A stretch of 64,000 nt of DNA from Chloroflexus aurantiacus J-10-fl (GCF_000018865.1 NC_010175.1:4898001-4962000), one strand, 5' to 3'. Shown: positions 1 through 12,399, counted from the first letter of the stretch. Notes: generated by a model not told the origin, from the sequence alone. Program-made: numbers and translations.

Positions 1-149
1 TGGCTCTCGTCTTCACTATGGGATGCTCCGGTGACATCTTCACCCATTAAGATAACCGTTGGATCGCGCCGCATCTCAAGACGCAATGCCTCATTGATCG
101 CCTCACGATAGCTCAGAGTACGTACTGCCTCTTCAACCATTGCAGTCAT
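1..149 (-). CDS. acoB: 2-oxo acid (acetoin/pyruvate) dehydrogenase E1 beta subunit, partial
   Basis: Only the N-terminal 49 codons lie in the window; the gene runs off the left edge. The translation starts MTAMVEEAVRTLSYREAINE and continues LRLEMRRDPTVILMGEDV, the usual opening of transketolase-like E1 beta subunits, which pair with E1 alpha to decarboxylate a 2-oxo acid or acetoin using thiamine diphosphate. The ATG at 149 is preceded by GAGGTGAT at good spacing. It lies 77 bp downstream of the E1 alpha gene on the same strand, so the two form an operon. Acetoin versus pyruvate specificity rests on the alpha subunit. Confidence 0.85.
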   Translation of the reverse strand, partial: MTAMVEEAVRTLSYREAINEALRLEMRRDPTVILMGEDVTGASHSEDES

Positions 150-226
150 AGTATCACCTCATCGTTGAGTTGTCTGTGCCGAAGGAAAGCTACCCCTTCC
201 CTACAGCTCACTATCTCTATTCGCAT

Positions 227-1243
227 CTAGCGTCGTACTGCGACGGCAGCTTCCTGGAAGGGCCACAAAGCCGACATCGGATAATCAACATAGACATCGG
301 TCAACAGCTCTGCCGGATCGGGCAATGGGCTTTCGGCAGCGAAGCGTACCGCATCTTCCACCGCGGCACGAGCACGGGCATCGATCTCATCAAGCTCAGC
401 AGCCGTCAACAATCCCTGCGCTGTCACAGTCTGGCGAAAACGGTGGAGACAGTCGAGCGAGCGATAATGAGCTTCCTCATCGCGAGTGCGATAGCGGATC
501 GAGTCACCCTCGAAGTGACCATAGTAGCGATACGTCTGCGCCTCGATAAACGTCGGGCCTTCCCCGCGCCGGGCACGCGCTACAGCTTCACCGGCTGCCT
601 CGTAAACGGCAAAGAAATCGAGGCCGTCAATGGCAATGCTCGGCATACCAAACCCACGTGCGCGTGCAGCGATGTCTTGCCCGGAAACAGAATAACGGGG
701 TGACGTCGTCTCGGCGTAGCCGTTATTCTCACACACAAACACGACCGGCAATTTCCAGATTCCCGCCAGATTCAGACCCTCAAACGTCGTACCCTGATTC
801 GACGCTCCATCACCGAAGAAGCAAACCGTTACCTGATCGGTACCCTTGATCTTCGCGGTCAGACCGGCACCACAGGCCAGTGGCGGGCCGCCACCAACAA
901 TGCCGTTGGCGCCAAGCATGCCCTTATCGACATCGGCAATATGCATCGAACCGCCTTTGCCCTTACAGGCTCCTGTTGCCTTGCCGTAGATCTCGGCCAT
1001 CATCGCCCGCAGATCGACTCCCTTGGCAATGCAGTGCCCGTGACCGCGATGGGTGCTGGTAATAAAATCATCATCCCGCAGGTGCGCGCAGAGACCAACA
1101 GCTACCGCTTCTTCACCGGCATACAGGTGAACGAAACCAGGTATCTTCCCGGCAGCAAAATCGGTGTGCAACCGATCCTCGAACTCACGAATGAGCCGCA
1201 TCCGCTCATACGCCCAGAGGAGTTTCTCCCGACTGATGTCCAT
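227..1243 (-). CDS. acoA: TPP-dependent acetoin/pyruvate dehydrogenase E1 alpha subunit
   Basis: This is a 338-residue thiamine-diphosphate-dependent E1 alpha subunit. The TPP motif is visible as GDG at residues 144-146 followed by NN at 173-174. The segment GKGGSMHIADVDKGMLGANG (about 95-114) and the GHFEGD segment resemble AcoA proteins more than classical PdhA, so acetoin dehydrogenase is the first guess and pyruvate the alternative. Length is normal for the family. The ATG start at 1243 has GGAGAG upstream. The gene is followed by the E1 beta gene. A near-consensus promoter and an inverted repeat lie about 200 bp upstream. Confidence 0.88.
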   Translation of the reverse strand: MDISREKLLWAYERMRLIREFEDRLHTDFAAGKIPGFVHLYAGEEAVAVGLCAHLRDDDFITSTHRGHGHCIAKGVDLRAMMAEIYGKATGACKGKGGSMHIADVDKGMLGANGIVGGGPPLACGAGLTAKIKGTDQVTVCFFGDGASNQGTTFEGLNLAGIWKLPVVFVCENNGYAETTSPRYSVSGQDIAARARGFGMPSIAIDGLDFFAVYEAAGEAVARARRGEGPTFIEAQTYRYYGHFEGDSIRYRTRDEEAHYRSLDCLHRFRQTVTAQGLLTAAELDEIDARARAAVEDAVRFAAESPLPDPAELLTDVYVDYPMSALWPFQEAAVAVRR

Positions 1244-1408
1244 AGCACTCTCCGTTCGTCAATGAACGCCAACTATCGCCATAGCTCGCCAGCGAGCCGG
1301 AAAGGAAAATCAGACTGGGATGCGCAGAACCCCGATTGAGATGGGAGCGGAGGGACAATGAAGAGGCTGACGTAATGCTGAGAATTATTGTCTCGGGGTG
1401 ATGCAATC

Positions 1409-1425
1409 TATTCCGATTTGGAATA
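1409..1425. promoter_or_regulatory. candidate operator in the E1 operon leader
   Basis: A perfect inverted repeat TATTCC-GATTT-GGAATA lies just downstream of the predicted transcription start of the E1 operon. Its place between promoter and gene fits a repressor site; the regulator is unknown. Confidence 0.45.
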
Positions 1426-1439
1426 AAACCGATACCATT

Positions 1440-1468
1440 ACTATACGTGATGCAAATTGACTTGTCAA
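1440..1468 (-). promoter_or_regulatory. sigma70-type promoter of the E1 alpha/beta operon
   Basis: Reading the minus strand, TTGACA (1468-1463) and TATAGT (1445-1440) are separated by exactly 17 bp. The predicted start near 1433 gives a leader of about 190 nt. Confidence 0.75.
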
Positions 1469-1479
1469 GCAGTTTGGTT

Positions 1480-2290
1480 TGCACGCTCGTGAGCCGCGAT
1501 CTGTATGAGATCAACCCACTATGCAGCAGCTATTTCATCCATACCATACAGCCGTTATGCTGCTGGACTGACACTGCGCATCAATGCAGATTGTCAGTAC
1601 TGTGCTGGCGCACTACAAGGTGTGCCGCCAACAAGCCACTGATACGTTGTTGCAGGGGCAGCGGCTGGTTCAATCCATTCGCGCTCAGGTGCAGCACCAG
1701 CGTGAGGGGTAGTGCTGCGGCCAGCAGTGCGCTGCGCCATGCCCCCACTGGAGCGGAAACCACCTGTACCGGATGGCTTCCACTGTCGCACACTGAGCCT
1801 GGAGCACGATACACCGTTGACGGCGGGCACGGCGTATTATTGCCGGTGATGAGCAAACCGGAGGCGCAAACTCCCAGAGGATACCAGCGCTTTCGCACCA
1901 CGATGAAGCGCTCAGGGCCGCAGCGTGATGGCGACAGGAGCTTGCGTACCGTGACCGTTGCTACACCGGATTTGCTATCAGAGTACCGCGCTTACTCTCA
2001 GGCGCATGTCACGCCGATCCCGGAATTGCACTTTGCAAATCCCAGAACATCCACGTGGAGCTACGATGTCCTGCGACAAATGTTCAACCAGACATTCAGG
2101 AAGACGAAGGCTCTGAGTGACATCAAATCCGGTGTGTGCAGAATACTATTCAGCGTTCAACCGCCGCTGTGCCTGTGCGCAGATGCGTGAAACCAGCACT
2201 CCCACACCTGCGACGCCCCGAAAGCGATGCACTACTGGCAGGCCCGATGGCATTGCAGCCTGTGAGCGACCGGTAAACAGAGCGTGCACC
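1480..2290. other. about 800 bp without a convincing gene
   Basis: Open frames exist on both strands, but none has a recognisable domain, natural residue composition and a ribosome-binding site together. A minus-strand stretch around 1581-1901 could be a decayed gene. I see nothing firm here. Confidence 0.4.
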
Positions 2291-2300
2291 AAACAAACAA

Positions 2301-2330
2301 CCCCCGGCAACCGTATCTGGTTGCCGGGGG
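2301..2330 (-). terminator. intrinsic terminator after 5S rRNA
   Basis: A perfect 12-bp GC-rich stem (CCCCCGGCAACC and its complement) with a 6-nt loop is followed on the minus strand by TTGTTTGTTTGG. It lies directly beyond the 3' end of the 5S gene. Confidence 0.85.
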
Positions 2331-2340
2331 TCATCATCGG

Positions 2341-2458
2341 TCGGGTGCGTGGACCTAGGTTCCCAGCGGAGAGCCGCCAGTAGGATCGGCGCTGCGATGT
2401 TTCACGACCCGGTTCGGGATGGATCGGGGTGGGTCCACCGCGCTCCTCACACACCCAG
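2341..2458 (-). rRNA. rrf: 5S ribosomal RNA
   Basis: The minus strand contains the 5S hallmarks: a terminal helix GGGTGTGTG (from 2456) pairing with CACGCACCC (to 2343), and the internal segments CCCGATCCATCCCGAAC and GAAACATCGCAGCGCCGAT. The ends are set from the closing helix and may be off by a few bases. It follows the 23S gene after about 85 nt and is followed by a strong terminator. Confidence 0.95.
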
Positions 2459-2540
2459 TGGTTGAAGGTCGTCCCTTCACCCCTCACGCGATTGTCCTTC
2501 TTGCTCACTGCACCATCACCTGCCCCGTCCCGGCCCCCTC

Positions 2541-5499
<2,959 letters not shown>

Positions 5500-5722
5500 C
5501 AATGGGCCGAACGGCACCTGGTGCACGGGTGGACAACGCGCACCAGGGATGGTGATGATGCAGGTTCTCTCTCAACAATCGCGTGAGTTGTCAAGGTACG
5601 ACCGGCCCGTGGCGAAAAAAAGCGGTGCAGGCAAACTGCGCTGCGCCGTGGACGACGGGCCAATTGGTTGCGGAGCGTGCCCGGCTGGGCCGTCCTCCGT
5701 GTCATCGCCGGAGCGATTGACG
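5500..5722 (-). other. leader of the 23S-5S transcript
   Basis: This is about 220 nt between the rRNA promoter and the 23S 5' processing helix. It holds no gene or tRNA. On the minus strand it includes TACCTTGACAACTC followed by a short run reminiscent of pre-23S spacer sequences; antitermination boxes cannot be assigned with confidence. Confidence 0.5.
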
Positions 5723-5728
5723 GGTGAG

Positions 5729-5757
5729 AGTATAGCAAGAGCTGCCGGTTTTGTCAA
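5729..5757 (-). promoter_or_regulatory. strong promoter of the 23S-5S unit
   Basis: On the minus strand TTGACA (5757-5752) is followed by a 17-bp spacer and TATACT (5734-5729). This near-consensus promoter sits about 230 bp before the 23S gene and shows that 23S-5S is transcribed without a 16S gene in front. Confidence 0.85.
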
Positions 5758-5916
5758 GCGGGCACAGCGCAACAAGATTTATCCCGTCAGAATGAGGCAT
5801 AAGAGTAATCCGGGACTTGAAGATATTCCTGCACTTCGCGACGATATTTACATGGTACACTGTTAGCGGGAAAACGAAGAACGCTCCCCAAACCAATCCC
5901 GAAAGGACTATTTTTT

Positions 5917-6648
5917 GTGCTGACGCAACGAATGACAACTCTGGTCGAGCAGTGGACGGCAGTCGGCGACCGGCGTTCGATCTTTCTTGCCTGTTACCAG
6001 CGGATGACTGAGAACATGCTCTCCGCAGTGGCGCGTCACGACTTCTTCGATCCCGATTGGGTCGCTCATTTAATCGGCAGCTTTGCCGATTATTATTTTG
6101 CCGCTCTCGCAGCCTGGGAACGCGACCAGAGTGGGCCGGCTGTCTGGCAGTATACCTTCACCTATGCCAATCGGCAGGATGCATCCGTTGCTCAACATTT
6201 ACTACTCGGTGTGAATGCCCATATCAATTGCGATCTGGTGCTGGTACTGGACGATCTGCTACACCAGGAATGGCCATTGCTCTCTGCGGAACAACAGCGT
6301 CAGCGCCATGCTGATTATCTAGCCGTTAATCGTGTCATCGAACAAACTATTGATCGGGTGCAGGATGAAGTTATTGCTCCCTACTCAGTAACACTCCAGC
6401 TTCTCGATGCGGTTTGTGGGCCATTCGATGAGTGGTGTACCGCTCGTCTGATCCGTAACTGGCGTGATGATGTCTGGCAACAGGCACTGACAGTGATAAG
6501 CCTGGACGATCAGGAAGAACGTCTTGCTGCACGTCGTCAGGTTGATCAGCTCGCACTGGCCAGGGCTTATCTTCTCAGCGGTAATCTGACCGAAGTGAGA
6601 AGTTTTGGCTATCCATTGCGCTGGTTGAAACGACTACGTTTGCTTTAA
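5917..6648 (+). CDS. DUF5995 family protein
   Basis: This 243-residue soluble, mostly helical protein carries the sequence LLGVNAHINCDL near residue 90, typical of the DUF5995 family, whose function is unknown. The start is GTG at 5917 with AAGGA about 9 nt upstream; no ATG fits better. It is divergent from the 23S-5S rRNA unit and is followed after 22 bp by the VTT membrane protein gene, so the two probably share a transcript. No catalytic assignment is possible from sequence alone. Confidence 0.75.
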   Translation: MLTQRMTTLVEQWTAVGDRRSIFLACYQRMTENMLSAVARHDFFDPDWVAHLIGSFADYYFAALAAWERDQSGPAVWQYTFTYANRQDASVAQHLLLGVNAHINCDLVLVLDDLLHQEWPLLSAEQQRQRHADYLAVNRVIEQTIDRVQDEVIAPYSVTLQLLDAVCGPFDEWCTARLIRNWRDDVWQQALTVISLDDQEERLAARRQVDQLALARAYLLSGNLTEVRSFGYPLRWLKRLRLL

Positions 6649-6670
6649 GCTATAAACACAACGAGGAGAT

Positions 6671-7231
6671 ATGTCTGCTGAAACACCATTGCCATTGTGG
6701 CGGGTCTGGCTCTGGCCAGCAGTGGTAGGTATCACTATCGCTGTTGCCAATGTTCTGGTCTTTATCCTTCTCCCTCCCGATCTGGTTGAACGGTTAGGCG
6801 CCCTTGGTTACGTTGGGGCGTTTCTTTCTGCCGGAATTGCGAATGCGTCGATTGTGGTGCCGGTACCGTATTACCCATTGCTGATTCGCCTGGGACAGGC
6901 GTTTAATCCCTACGGCGTCGCAATCGCTGCGGCTGCCGGATCGGTTTTGGGCGAGCTGGTGGCTTTTTACGCTGGACGCAGTGGGCGCAAAGCGATGGAG
7001 CGCACCTCGTTCTACGATTGGGTGCATCGCCAGATGCAACACCCATGGCGTGCTCCACTGGTGCTGTTCGTCCTGTCTGCCCCTCCCAATCCCTTTTTCG
7101 ATGTGGCAGGCATTATTGCCGGTGCAGTTGGGGTGCCGGTGTGGACATTTGTCATTACGGTGTTTCTTGCCCGCATCGTGCGCATGGGACTGGTCGTGGT
7201 GCTGGGCTATACTCTGTTTGGCGGATGGTGA
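6671..7231 (+). CDS. VTT-domain (DedA/SNARE-associated-like) membrane protein
   Basis: This is a 186-residue integral membrane protein with about four hydrophobic segments. The VTT/DedA-type signature is present: GRSGRKAMER after the second hydrophobic block and a PPNPFFDVAGIIAGA motif that forms a re-entrant loop in this superfamily. Members are implicated in lipid scrambling and membrane homeostasis; the substrate here is unknown. The ATG has AGGAGAT immediately upstream. It follows the DUF5995 gene in the same direction and converges on bchE, with a terminator hairpin between. Confidence 0.8.
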   Translation: MSAETPLPLWRVWLWPAVVGITIAVANVLVFILLPPDLVERLGALGYVGAFLSAGIANASIVVPVPYYPLLIRLGQAFNPYGVAIAAAAGSVLGELVAFYAGRSGRKAMERTSFYDWVHRQMQHPWRAPLVLFVLSAPPNPFFDVAGIIAGAVGVPVWTFVITVFLARIVRMGLVVVLGYTLFGGW

Positions 7232-7236
7232 TAAAA

Positions 7237-7275
7237 ACCGGTACGCTGTCGTTGTTCTCGTGACAGCGTACCGGT
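7237..7275 (-). terminator. intrinsic terminator of bchJ-bchE
   Basis: A perfect 14-bp stem (ACCGGTACGCTGTC and complement) with an 11-nt loop lies between convergent genes. On the minus strand it is followed by TTTTTAT, so it mainly stops bchE transcription, though it may also slow plus-strand readthrough. Confidence 0.85.
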
Positions 7276-7290
7276 GCAGGCAATTGACCT

Positions 7291-8940
7291 TCAGGCTGAG
7301 CGAGTCTCGGATTCGCTACCGGGGTTGACGCTTGCTGCCTCAAGCGGTAAGTTGAGTGGGTTTTCCGCTTGAATCTTGATCTCCTCTGGATCGATGCCGG
7401 GTGCTGCGCCACCAAAGGTGGTATCGGCATGCAATACTTTCTGCTCTTTCAGCGCAGCGATCTGCTCTGGCGTCAACACACGTGACTCGTCGAAACCCAG
7501 ATCAATCTCAAGCTGTGTGCCGCGCACATGCACACGACCCAGATCGTAGAAGCGGCGGGTGACCGTCGTCTTCATAAAGGCACGTAAACAACCCAACATA
7601 TAGCGGCGCTTGAAGGGGTCTTTGATAAACGGGTATTCGAGAAACGCCTTACGCATGTAGAAGCGTGCATAGTTGCGGAGGACGCCTTTCAATACCTCTT
7701 CCCGATCCATCAAATCAGGCTTCATGATCGGAGTCACGAAGTTGTATTTGGCGTAATCACGCACCTCAACCCGGTCGCCCAGTTCCTCAAATAGTTCCGC
7801 AAATGGCCACGGGGTGTACATGTTCCAGTTCGCCATATCCGGCTTCCAGTCGAGGACGTAACGATAGGTCTCCTCGATGGTCTCCGGCGTCTCGTTCTCC
7901 ATACCCATGATGAACTGGGCTTCAGCCACCATGCCGTGCTTCTTAATCAGTTCGATTGCCCGTTTATTCTGTTCAATGGTGGTCTGTTTGCGGAAGCGGT
8001 CGAGATTCATCTGGGCTGCCGCCTCGGTACCGAGCGAAATATGCACCAATCCCGCCGCTCGCCAGAGCGGTAACTGCGCTTCATCGCGCAAAATGTCGGT
8101 CACCCGCGTGTTGATGCCCCAGTAGACTCGTACCTGACGCCGTATCAATTCTTCGCAGAGGGCAGTGAATTTCTTGCGGTTGATTGTCGGTTCTTCATCA
8201 GCCAGGATGAAGAAGCCAACATTGTAATCACGTACCAGTGTCTCGATTTCATCAACAAATTTCTGTGGGCTGCGCGCACGGTAACGGCGCCAGAATTTCC
8301 ACTGTGAACAGAATCGGCATGTGAACGGACATCCACGTGCGAAGTTGGGCACGGCCACGCGCACATTCAACGGCACGTAGATGTAGCGCTTCCAGTCGTA
8401 GAGGCTCCAATCCGGTGTCAGTTTGTCGAGGTCAGCAATCGGATCACGGGCCGGCGTCGCCACGACTTTGCCATCTTCGAGGTAGGCAATCCCGCGAATC
8501 TTTACCCGGTCACGCTGATCGCTACCATAGGCGATGGCCTGCATCAACTCGACAATAATCTCTTCACCTTCGCCACGCACGATATAGTCGATCCAGGGCG
8601 CTTCAGTCAGCACCTGACCATACATAAAGGTCGGATGGATACCACCGAGGATCAGCCGGGCATTTGGTAGTTCTTCGCGGGCAATCTTGAGCGTCTCCTG
8701 GGCTTTGTAGATCATCGGCGTGATCGCCGTCGCCATGACAACATCAGGGCGATTGTGGCGCAAGATAAGACGTAGCTTCTCGTCAGGCAGGTCTTCGGTC
8801 ATGGCATCAACAAAGCGCAGGTTATCAAAACCTGCTGCCCGTAAAGCCCCGCCAATGTACGCCACCCAGCTCGGTGGCCAGTTGCCGGCAATCTCTGCTC
8901 CACCAGCATGGTAATTCGGCTGGATCATCATGATCCGCAT
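7291..8940 (-). CDS. bchE: anaerobic Mg-protoporphyrin IX monomethyl ester oxidative cyclase
   Basis: This 549-residue protein combines an N-terminal B12-binding-like domain (about 1-130, with GGIHPTFM near 99) and a radical SAM core with CPFTCRFC, whose 4Fe-4S cysteines are C204, C208 and C211. This layout, the length and the ARGCPFTCRFCSQWKFWR segment match BchE, which forms the isocyclic fifth ring of bacteriochlorophyll without oxygen. The ATG at 8940 is conserved with the family N-terminus. A bchJ-type gene lies 71 bp upstream on the same strand, so bacteriochlorophyll genes are grouped here. It is the strongest indicator of a phototroph in the window. Confidence 0.9.
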   Translation of the reverse strand: MRIMMIQPNYHAGGAEIAGNWPPSWVAYIGGALRAAGFDNLRFVDAMTEDLPDEKLRLILRHNRPDVVMATAITPMIYKAQETLKIAREELPNARLILGGIHPTFMYGQVLTEAPWIDYIVRGEGEEIIVELMQAIAYGSDQRDRVKIRGIAYLEDGKVVATPARDPIADLDKLTPDWSLYDWKRYIYVPLNVRVAVPNFARGCPFTCRFCSQWKFWRRYRARSPQKFVDEIETLVRDYNVGFFILADEEPTINRKKFTALCEELIRRQVRVYWGINTRVTDILRDEAQLPLWRAAGLVHISLGTEAAAQMNLDRFRKQTTIEQNKRAIELIKKHGMVAEAQFIMGMENETPETIEETYRYVLDWKPDMANWNMYTPWPFAELFEELGDRVEVRDYAKYNFVTPIMKPDLMDREEVLKGVLRNYARFYMRKAFLEYPFIKDPFKRRYMLGCLRAFMKTTVTRRFYDLGRVHVRGTQLEIDLGFDESRVLTPEQIAALKEQKVLHADTTFGGAAPGIDPEEIKIQAENPLNLPLEAASVNPGSESETRSA

Positions 8941-9011
8941 GCGAGACCTCTCTTCCTTTTGACGACCAAGTCTGAACTACACGTACATAGAAAGCTATGA
9001 TGAGCAGCAGA

Positions 9012-9614
9012 TCATCTGCTCAACTCCACTGCAAACTCACACCGGCCCGTTCCCATCGCCCGGCACGCCACCTCGTGTACCCGCAATCGATCACAGACCA
9101 CCCGGCGCAGTAAGCCCTCGAACGCAGCCCGATAGTAGGCACATACCGGTTCGGTAGCGCGTACCCCACGGGCTTCAACACTATCGGCCAGGGTCAAACG
9201 CCATGCGGGCTGCAACGTGTAGCCGAACCGTCCACTCCCGGCAAACGTCCAGGCATGACGGGCAATAGCGGGCAGAAAGATGCGCAGGGCGAGTCCAACC
9301 GGCAAACGGGGAAGTAACCAGCGAATTGGCACCGGTACGCGGTGTGTTGCCACATACTGCGCAGTCAAGTCACCAGATTGCGCGAGCACATCTGCTGCTG
9401 CCGATACCCCTAACCAGAAACGCAGATCGGCAATCAGGTCACCAAATTCGCTCTCTGGCAGCATATGGTCGGGCATCGCCTCCAGCAAATGTCCACGCCC
9501 TGTTCGCCGCAGCCAGTCCGCAACTGCCTCTTCACCGTACTGAGCACGCGCTGCTGCAACAGTCTGAATGATCGAATTTGGCCCAATTCGAGCTTCCGTA
9601 GCAACCTCTTGCAT
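9012..9614 (-). CDS. bchJ: BchJ-type V4R domain protein
   Basis: This 200-residue protein ends in a V4R (4-vinyl reductase) domain, seen in the segment RLRVHEVACRAMGTGRCEFA near the C-terminus. Its size and its place directly upstream of bchE match BchJ. BchJ was first thought to reduce the 8-vinyl group of bacteriochlorophyll precursors; later work in other phototrophs favours an accessory role in pigment biosynthesis, so no enzyme activity should be assumed. The ribosome-binding site is weak (AGGCTGACT). A TTGACA lies upstream without a well-spaced -10 box. Confidence 0.78.
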   Translation of the reverse strand: MQEVATEARIGPNSIIQTVAAARAQYGEEAVADWLRRTGRGHLLEAMPDHMLPESEFGDLIADLRFWLGVSAAADVLAQSGDLTAQYVATHRVPVPIRWLLPRLPVGLALRIFLPAIARHAWTFAGSGRFGYTLQPAWRLTLADSVEARGVRATEPVCAYYRAAFEGLLRRVVCDRLRVHEVACRAMGTGRCEFAVELSR

Positions 9615-9796
9615 AGTCAGCCTGCACTATTGCTTGAAGTGTCAATGTATGCCTTAAATGTAACATTTTTGCTTCCATCCGCTCGTTGTGATTCATTCAC
9701 TCAGCGTAAAAACCGGGTGAAGAAAGCTGGGCAGAAGGTTGGCAAGAGGTTTTACCTGGCAATGACCGCCAGGCACACTGGCTCTATCGAGCCATA

Positions 9797-10585
9797 TCAA
9801 TGCGTGTGTACTACTGAGGCGATTGCCCGTTCGCTATCGAGCGTGGGGCGGGCCGGGTGAAAGAGGGCCAGGAATTCAACATTGCCGGCAGGGCCGGTAA
9901 TCGGGGATCGGGTCAGGGCCGCCGGATTGAGTCCACAGTCGCGTGCGAAGCTGAGAATATCGCGAATGACCTGCGCGTGCACTGCGGGATCACGTACCAC
10001 ACCGCCTTTGCCGACATGCTTTGGCCCTGCTTCAAATTGCGGCTTAATCAGTGCAACGATCCAGGCTGTCGGCGTCACGAGCCGCTGCACTGCCGGCAGA
10101 ACCAGGCGCAACGAGATGAAGCTCACGTCGATCACGGCACAGTCGGCCAACGTATTGGCCGGCAGCGCCGTCAGATGGCGAATGTTCGTTCGTTCAAGCG
10201 CCACGACGCGCGGGTCATTCCGTAAACGGTGATCGAGAATGCCGTATCCAACATCAACCGCGAAGACGCGCCCGGCCCCCCGTTGCAGCAGGACATCGGT
10301 AAAACCACCGGTCGAGGCACCAACATCCAGCGCGGTCAGGCCTGTCGGATCAAGCGCAAATTGATCAAGGGCATGGGCCAGTTTAAAACCACCACGACTG
10401 ACATACGGCAAGCCGGTACGCACCTCAACACTGGCATCGTCAGCGATCAGCGTCCCGGCCTTGGTCTGTACCTGACCATTCACCAGCACCTGGCCGGCCA
10501 TGATCAATGCCTGCGCCCGTGCCCGTGTTTCAGCCAATCCACGACTAACCAGTACCTGATCGAGGCGCTGACGGGGCATACTCAC
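9797..10585 (-). CDS. tlyA: TlyA family rRNA 2'-O-methyltransferase
   Basis: This 262-residue protein has an N-terminal S4 RNA-binding domain ([19 protein letters not shown], about 7-25) followed by an FtsJ/RrmJ-like methyltransferase fold with the SAM motif [15 protein letters not shown] and conserved IDVSFISL and ALIKPQFE segments. TlyA enzymes methylate 16S and/or 23S rRNA and were once annotated as haemolysins. The GTG start at 10585 overlaps the TGA stop of the upstream gene by 4 nt, typical of translational coupling; an ATG two codons later is an alternative start. Confidence 0.88.
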   Translation of the reverse strand: MSMPRQRLDQVLVSRGLAETRARAQALIMAGQVLVNGQVQTKAGTLIADDASVEVRTGLPYVSRGGFKLAHALDQFALDPTGLTALDVGASTGGFTDVLLQRGAGRVFAVDVGYGILDHRLRNDPRVVALERTNIRHLTALPANTLADCAVIDVSFISLRLVLPAVQRLVTPTAWIVALIKPQFEAGPKHVGKGGVVRDPAVHAQVIRDILSFARDCGLNPAALTRSPITGPAGNVEFLALFHPARPTLDSERAIASVVHTH

Positions 10586-10923
10586 TCTTCCCGCTGCAAT
10601 TCAAGTTCCAGCCGGGCGATCTCTTCCTCTAATTCGGCCACCATGGCCCGTAACCAGTCCGGCGGTGGGTTGTGGGGATCGTGGAGTTGGGCGCGCAGCA
10701 TACGTAATTGACTGCGCCGTAAACGCAACTGTTCACGAATGGTTGAATGGCGATCAACCGGTGGTGAAGCGGGTGGCAATGGTTGACCGGCAAGGTAGTC
10801 AGTCACCAGTTCGGTGATCAAATCATCAAGCTCAATATCCCGCTCCCGGAGCAACCAGTTCAGTTGCTCACGTTGGGCCGGGGTCAGCCGAAAGCGAGTT
10901 GGAATCGTAAAATATCCGCTCAT
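10582..10923 (-). CDS. small hypothetical protein, coupled to tlyA
   Basis: This is a 113-residue protein. The N-terminal part (about 1-45) reads like a short helical DNA-binding or oligomerisation region, followed by a proline-rich linker (PLPPASPP) and a C-terminal charged helix (about 65-112, rich in E, R and L) that should form a coiled coil. I recognise no family. It overlaps the start of tlyA by 4 nt, so the two are co-expressed. Function is unknown. Confidence 0.65.
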   Translation of the reverse strand: MSGYFTIPTRFRLTPAQREQLNWLLRERDIELDDLITELVTDYLAGQPLPPASPPVDRHSTIREQLRLRRSQLRMLRAQLHDPHNPPPDWLRAMVAELEEEIARLELELQREE

Positions 10924-11040
10924 ACTGCCCTCATTATATCAAATCTGGGCGCAGCGACAGCGTGACCCACCATCCAATCATCACCCTATGCCGGCGTCGC
11001 GCCCTTCACTTCACCCCTAGCCCCAGCTTCCATCGGGGGA

Positions 11041-11290
11041 GTGGGGAGTAGGGAATGGGGCGTGGGTATGATCGCGATGTATGCTGTTTTGGGCGACTGG
11101 CCCGGTGGCAGCGCGCCGCTCCAGCCGTGCTATCACGTGCCTGATGGATTGCCTTACGCGCCCATCATGTGCGTGGCGCAGGGTTTGGAGTGCGGCAGCC
11201 ATGCTGCCGCGCCAGCCGTGCTCACGATCCGGCGCGTGGCCCACCGTTCCCCATCCTGGTCACGGGGGTGCTGGATGGGATCGTTCAATC
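11041..11290. repeat. copy of a dispersed intergenic repeat
   Basis: This copy runs from about 11079 to 11245 and matches segments at 47322-47490 and 61013-61180. It carries GGGCGACTGGCCCGG and the palindrome-rich CGGCAGCCATGCTGCCG. No open frame is conserved between copies, so it is treated as non-coding repeat. Confidence 0.75.
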
Positions 11291-11410
11291 ATCACCAGTC
11301 GTTCCGTCCCTTTATAATGCACCGACATCACCAGAAGGTGCCGTATCGTTGATTTGGTTTATAATGGAACAGGTACAACACCAATACCGGCTAGCATAGA
11401 GGGTTTCACC

Positions 11411-12391
11411 ATGTGGTGGCAATCGCTTCTCGATCACTGGATTCTTGCGCTTCACATTCCTGACGGGTTTCTGCACGCACCCGTTGCCCTACTCTGGTGG
11501 GTGCCAACGGTGATTATGATCGGTCTTGCCCTACGCGCCGTGCAACAATCGGCTGCCGAACGCACCGTCCCCCTGATGAGTGTCCTGGCTGCGGCTATCT
11601 TCGCCGCACAGATGCTGAATTTCCCCATTGTCGGTGGTACATCCGGTCACCTCCTGGGTGGTGTGCTTGCTGCTATCGTCCTGGGGCCATGGGCCGGTAT
11701 GGTCGTGATGACATGTGTGATTGTCCTTCAGGCCATTGTGTTTCAAGATGGCGGTATCGTGGCTATGGGGGCCAATATCTTCAACATGGGGATTGCCACC
11801 GCCGCGATTGGTGGCTGGATCGCCCGTCCCCTGCTGGTTCAGGATCATGCCTTCACCACCAATCGACTCCGTATTGCCCTGGTTGCTACCGCTACCGGCT
11901 GGTTGTCGGTGATGGTCGCCGCCGTTCTTACCTCTGCGCAACTCGTGCTCTCTGACCTGCCGGCAGGAATCGTCTTTCCGGCGATGCTCGGCGTCCATGC
12001 ACTGATTGGGATTGGCGAAGGAGTATTGACGGCGGCTGCGTTGCTCGCCCTGGTCACGGCCCGGCCAGACATCCTGCAGCCAGGCGATACGCCAACCCCG
12101 ATGCGCACCCAGTTGCTAACAGCAGGTGTGTTCATCGCTGCTCTGCTTGCCGTGCTTGCACCGCTTGCCTCTCCCGACCCGGATGGGCTTGAGCGGGTCG
12201 CTGAAGATGTCGGGTTCCTTGATCGTGCCCTCGACGCACCATACCAGATTATGCCCGACTATACCGTCCCATTGCTCGGCGAGACTCCACTCTCGACGAT
12301 TGTCTCCGGTCTCATCGGGGTCATCATCACAGTTGGCATCGTGTGGGGCATTGCTGTCATGCTCCGCGCCCGCAGGCCATCACGCTCGTAA
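11411..12391 (+). CDS. cbiM: cobalt ECF transporter substrate-capture protein CbiM with fused CbiN domain
   Basis: This 326-residue membrane protein is the cobalt-binding component of an ECF transporter. The N-terminal region carries HIPDGFLHAPVALLWW, the CbiM signature whose histidine binds the metal; several transmembrane helices follow. The last 80 residues contain SPDPDGLERVAEDVGF (a PDGLE motif) and a final helix, equivalent to CbiN, so M and N are fused. The ATG at 11411 is chosen because GAGGG lies 7 nt upstream; an upstream in-frame ATG lacks this. It heads a cbiMN-cbiQ-cbiO operon that would supply cobalt for B12. Confidence 0.88.
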   Translation: MWWQSLLDHWILALHIPDGFLHAPVALLWWVPTVIMIGLALRAVQQSAAERTVPLMSVLAAAIFAAQMLNFPIVGGTSGHLLGGVLAAIVLGPWAGMVVMTCVIVLQAIVFQDGGIVAMGANIFNMGIATAAIGGWIARPLLVQDHAFTTNRLRIALVATATGWLSVMVAAVLTSAQLVLSDLPAGIVFPAMLGVHALIGIGEGVLTAAALLALVTARPDILQPGDTPTPMRTQLLTAGVFIAALLAVLAPLASPDPDGLERVAEDVGFLDRALDAPYQIMPDYTVPLLGETPLSTIVSGLIGVIITVGIVWGIAVMLRARRPSRS

Positions 12392-12399
12392 CGACCCCT

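Noticed and set aside
1447-2190. 247-codon plus-strand frame between the E1 operon and rRNA
   Set aside because: Unnatural composition, no ribosome site, runs antisense through the E1 promoter region.
5500-5722. tRNA genes in the rRNA leader
   Set aside because: No cloverleaf or TTCGA-type T-loop could be built there; none was found elsewhere in the window either.
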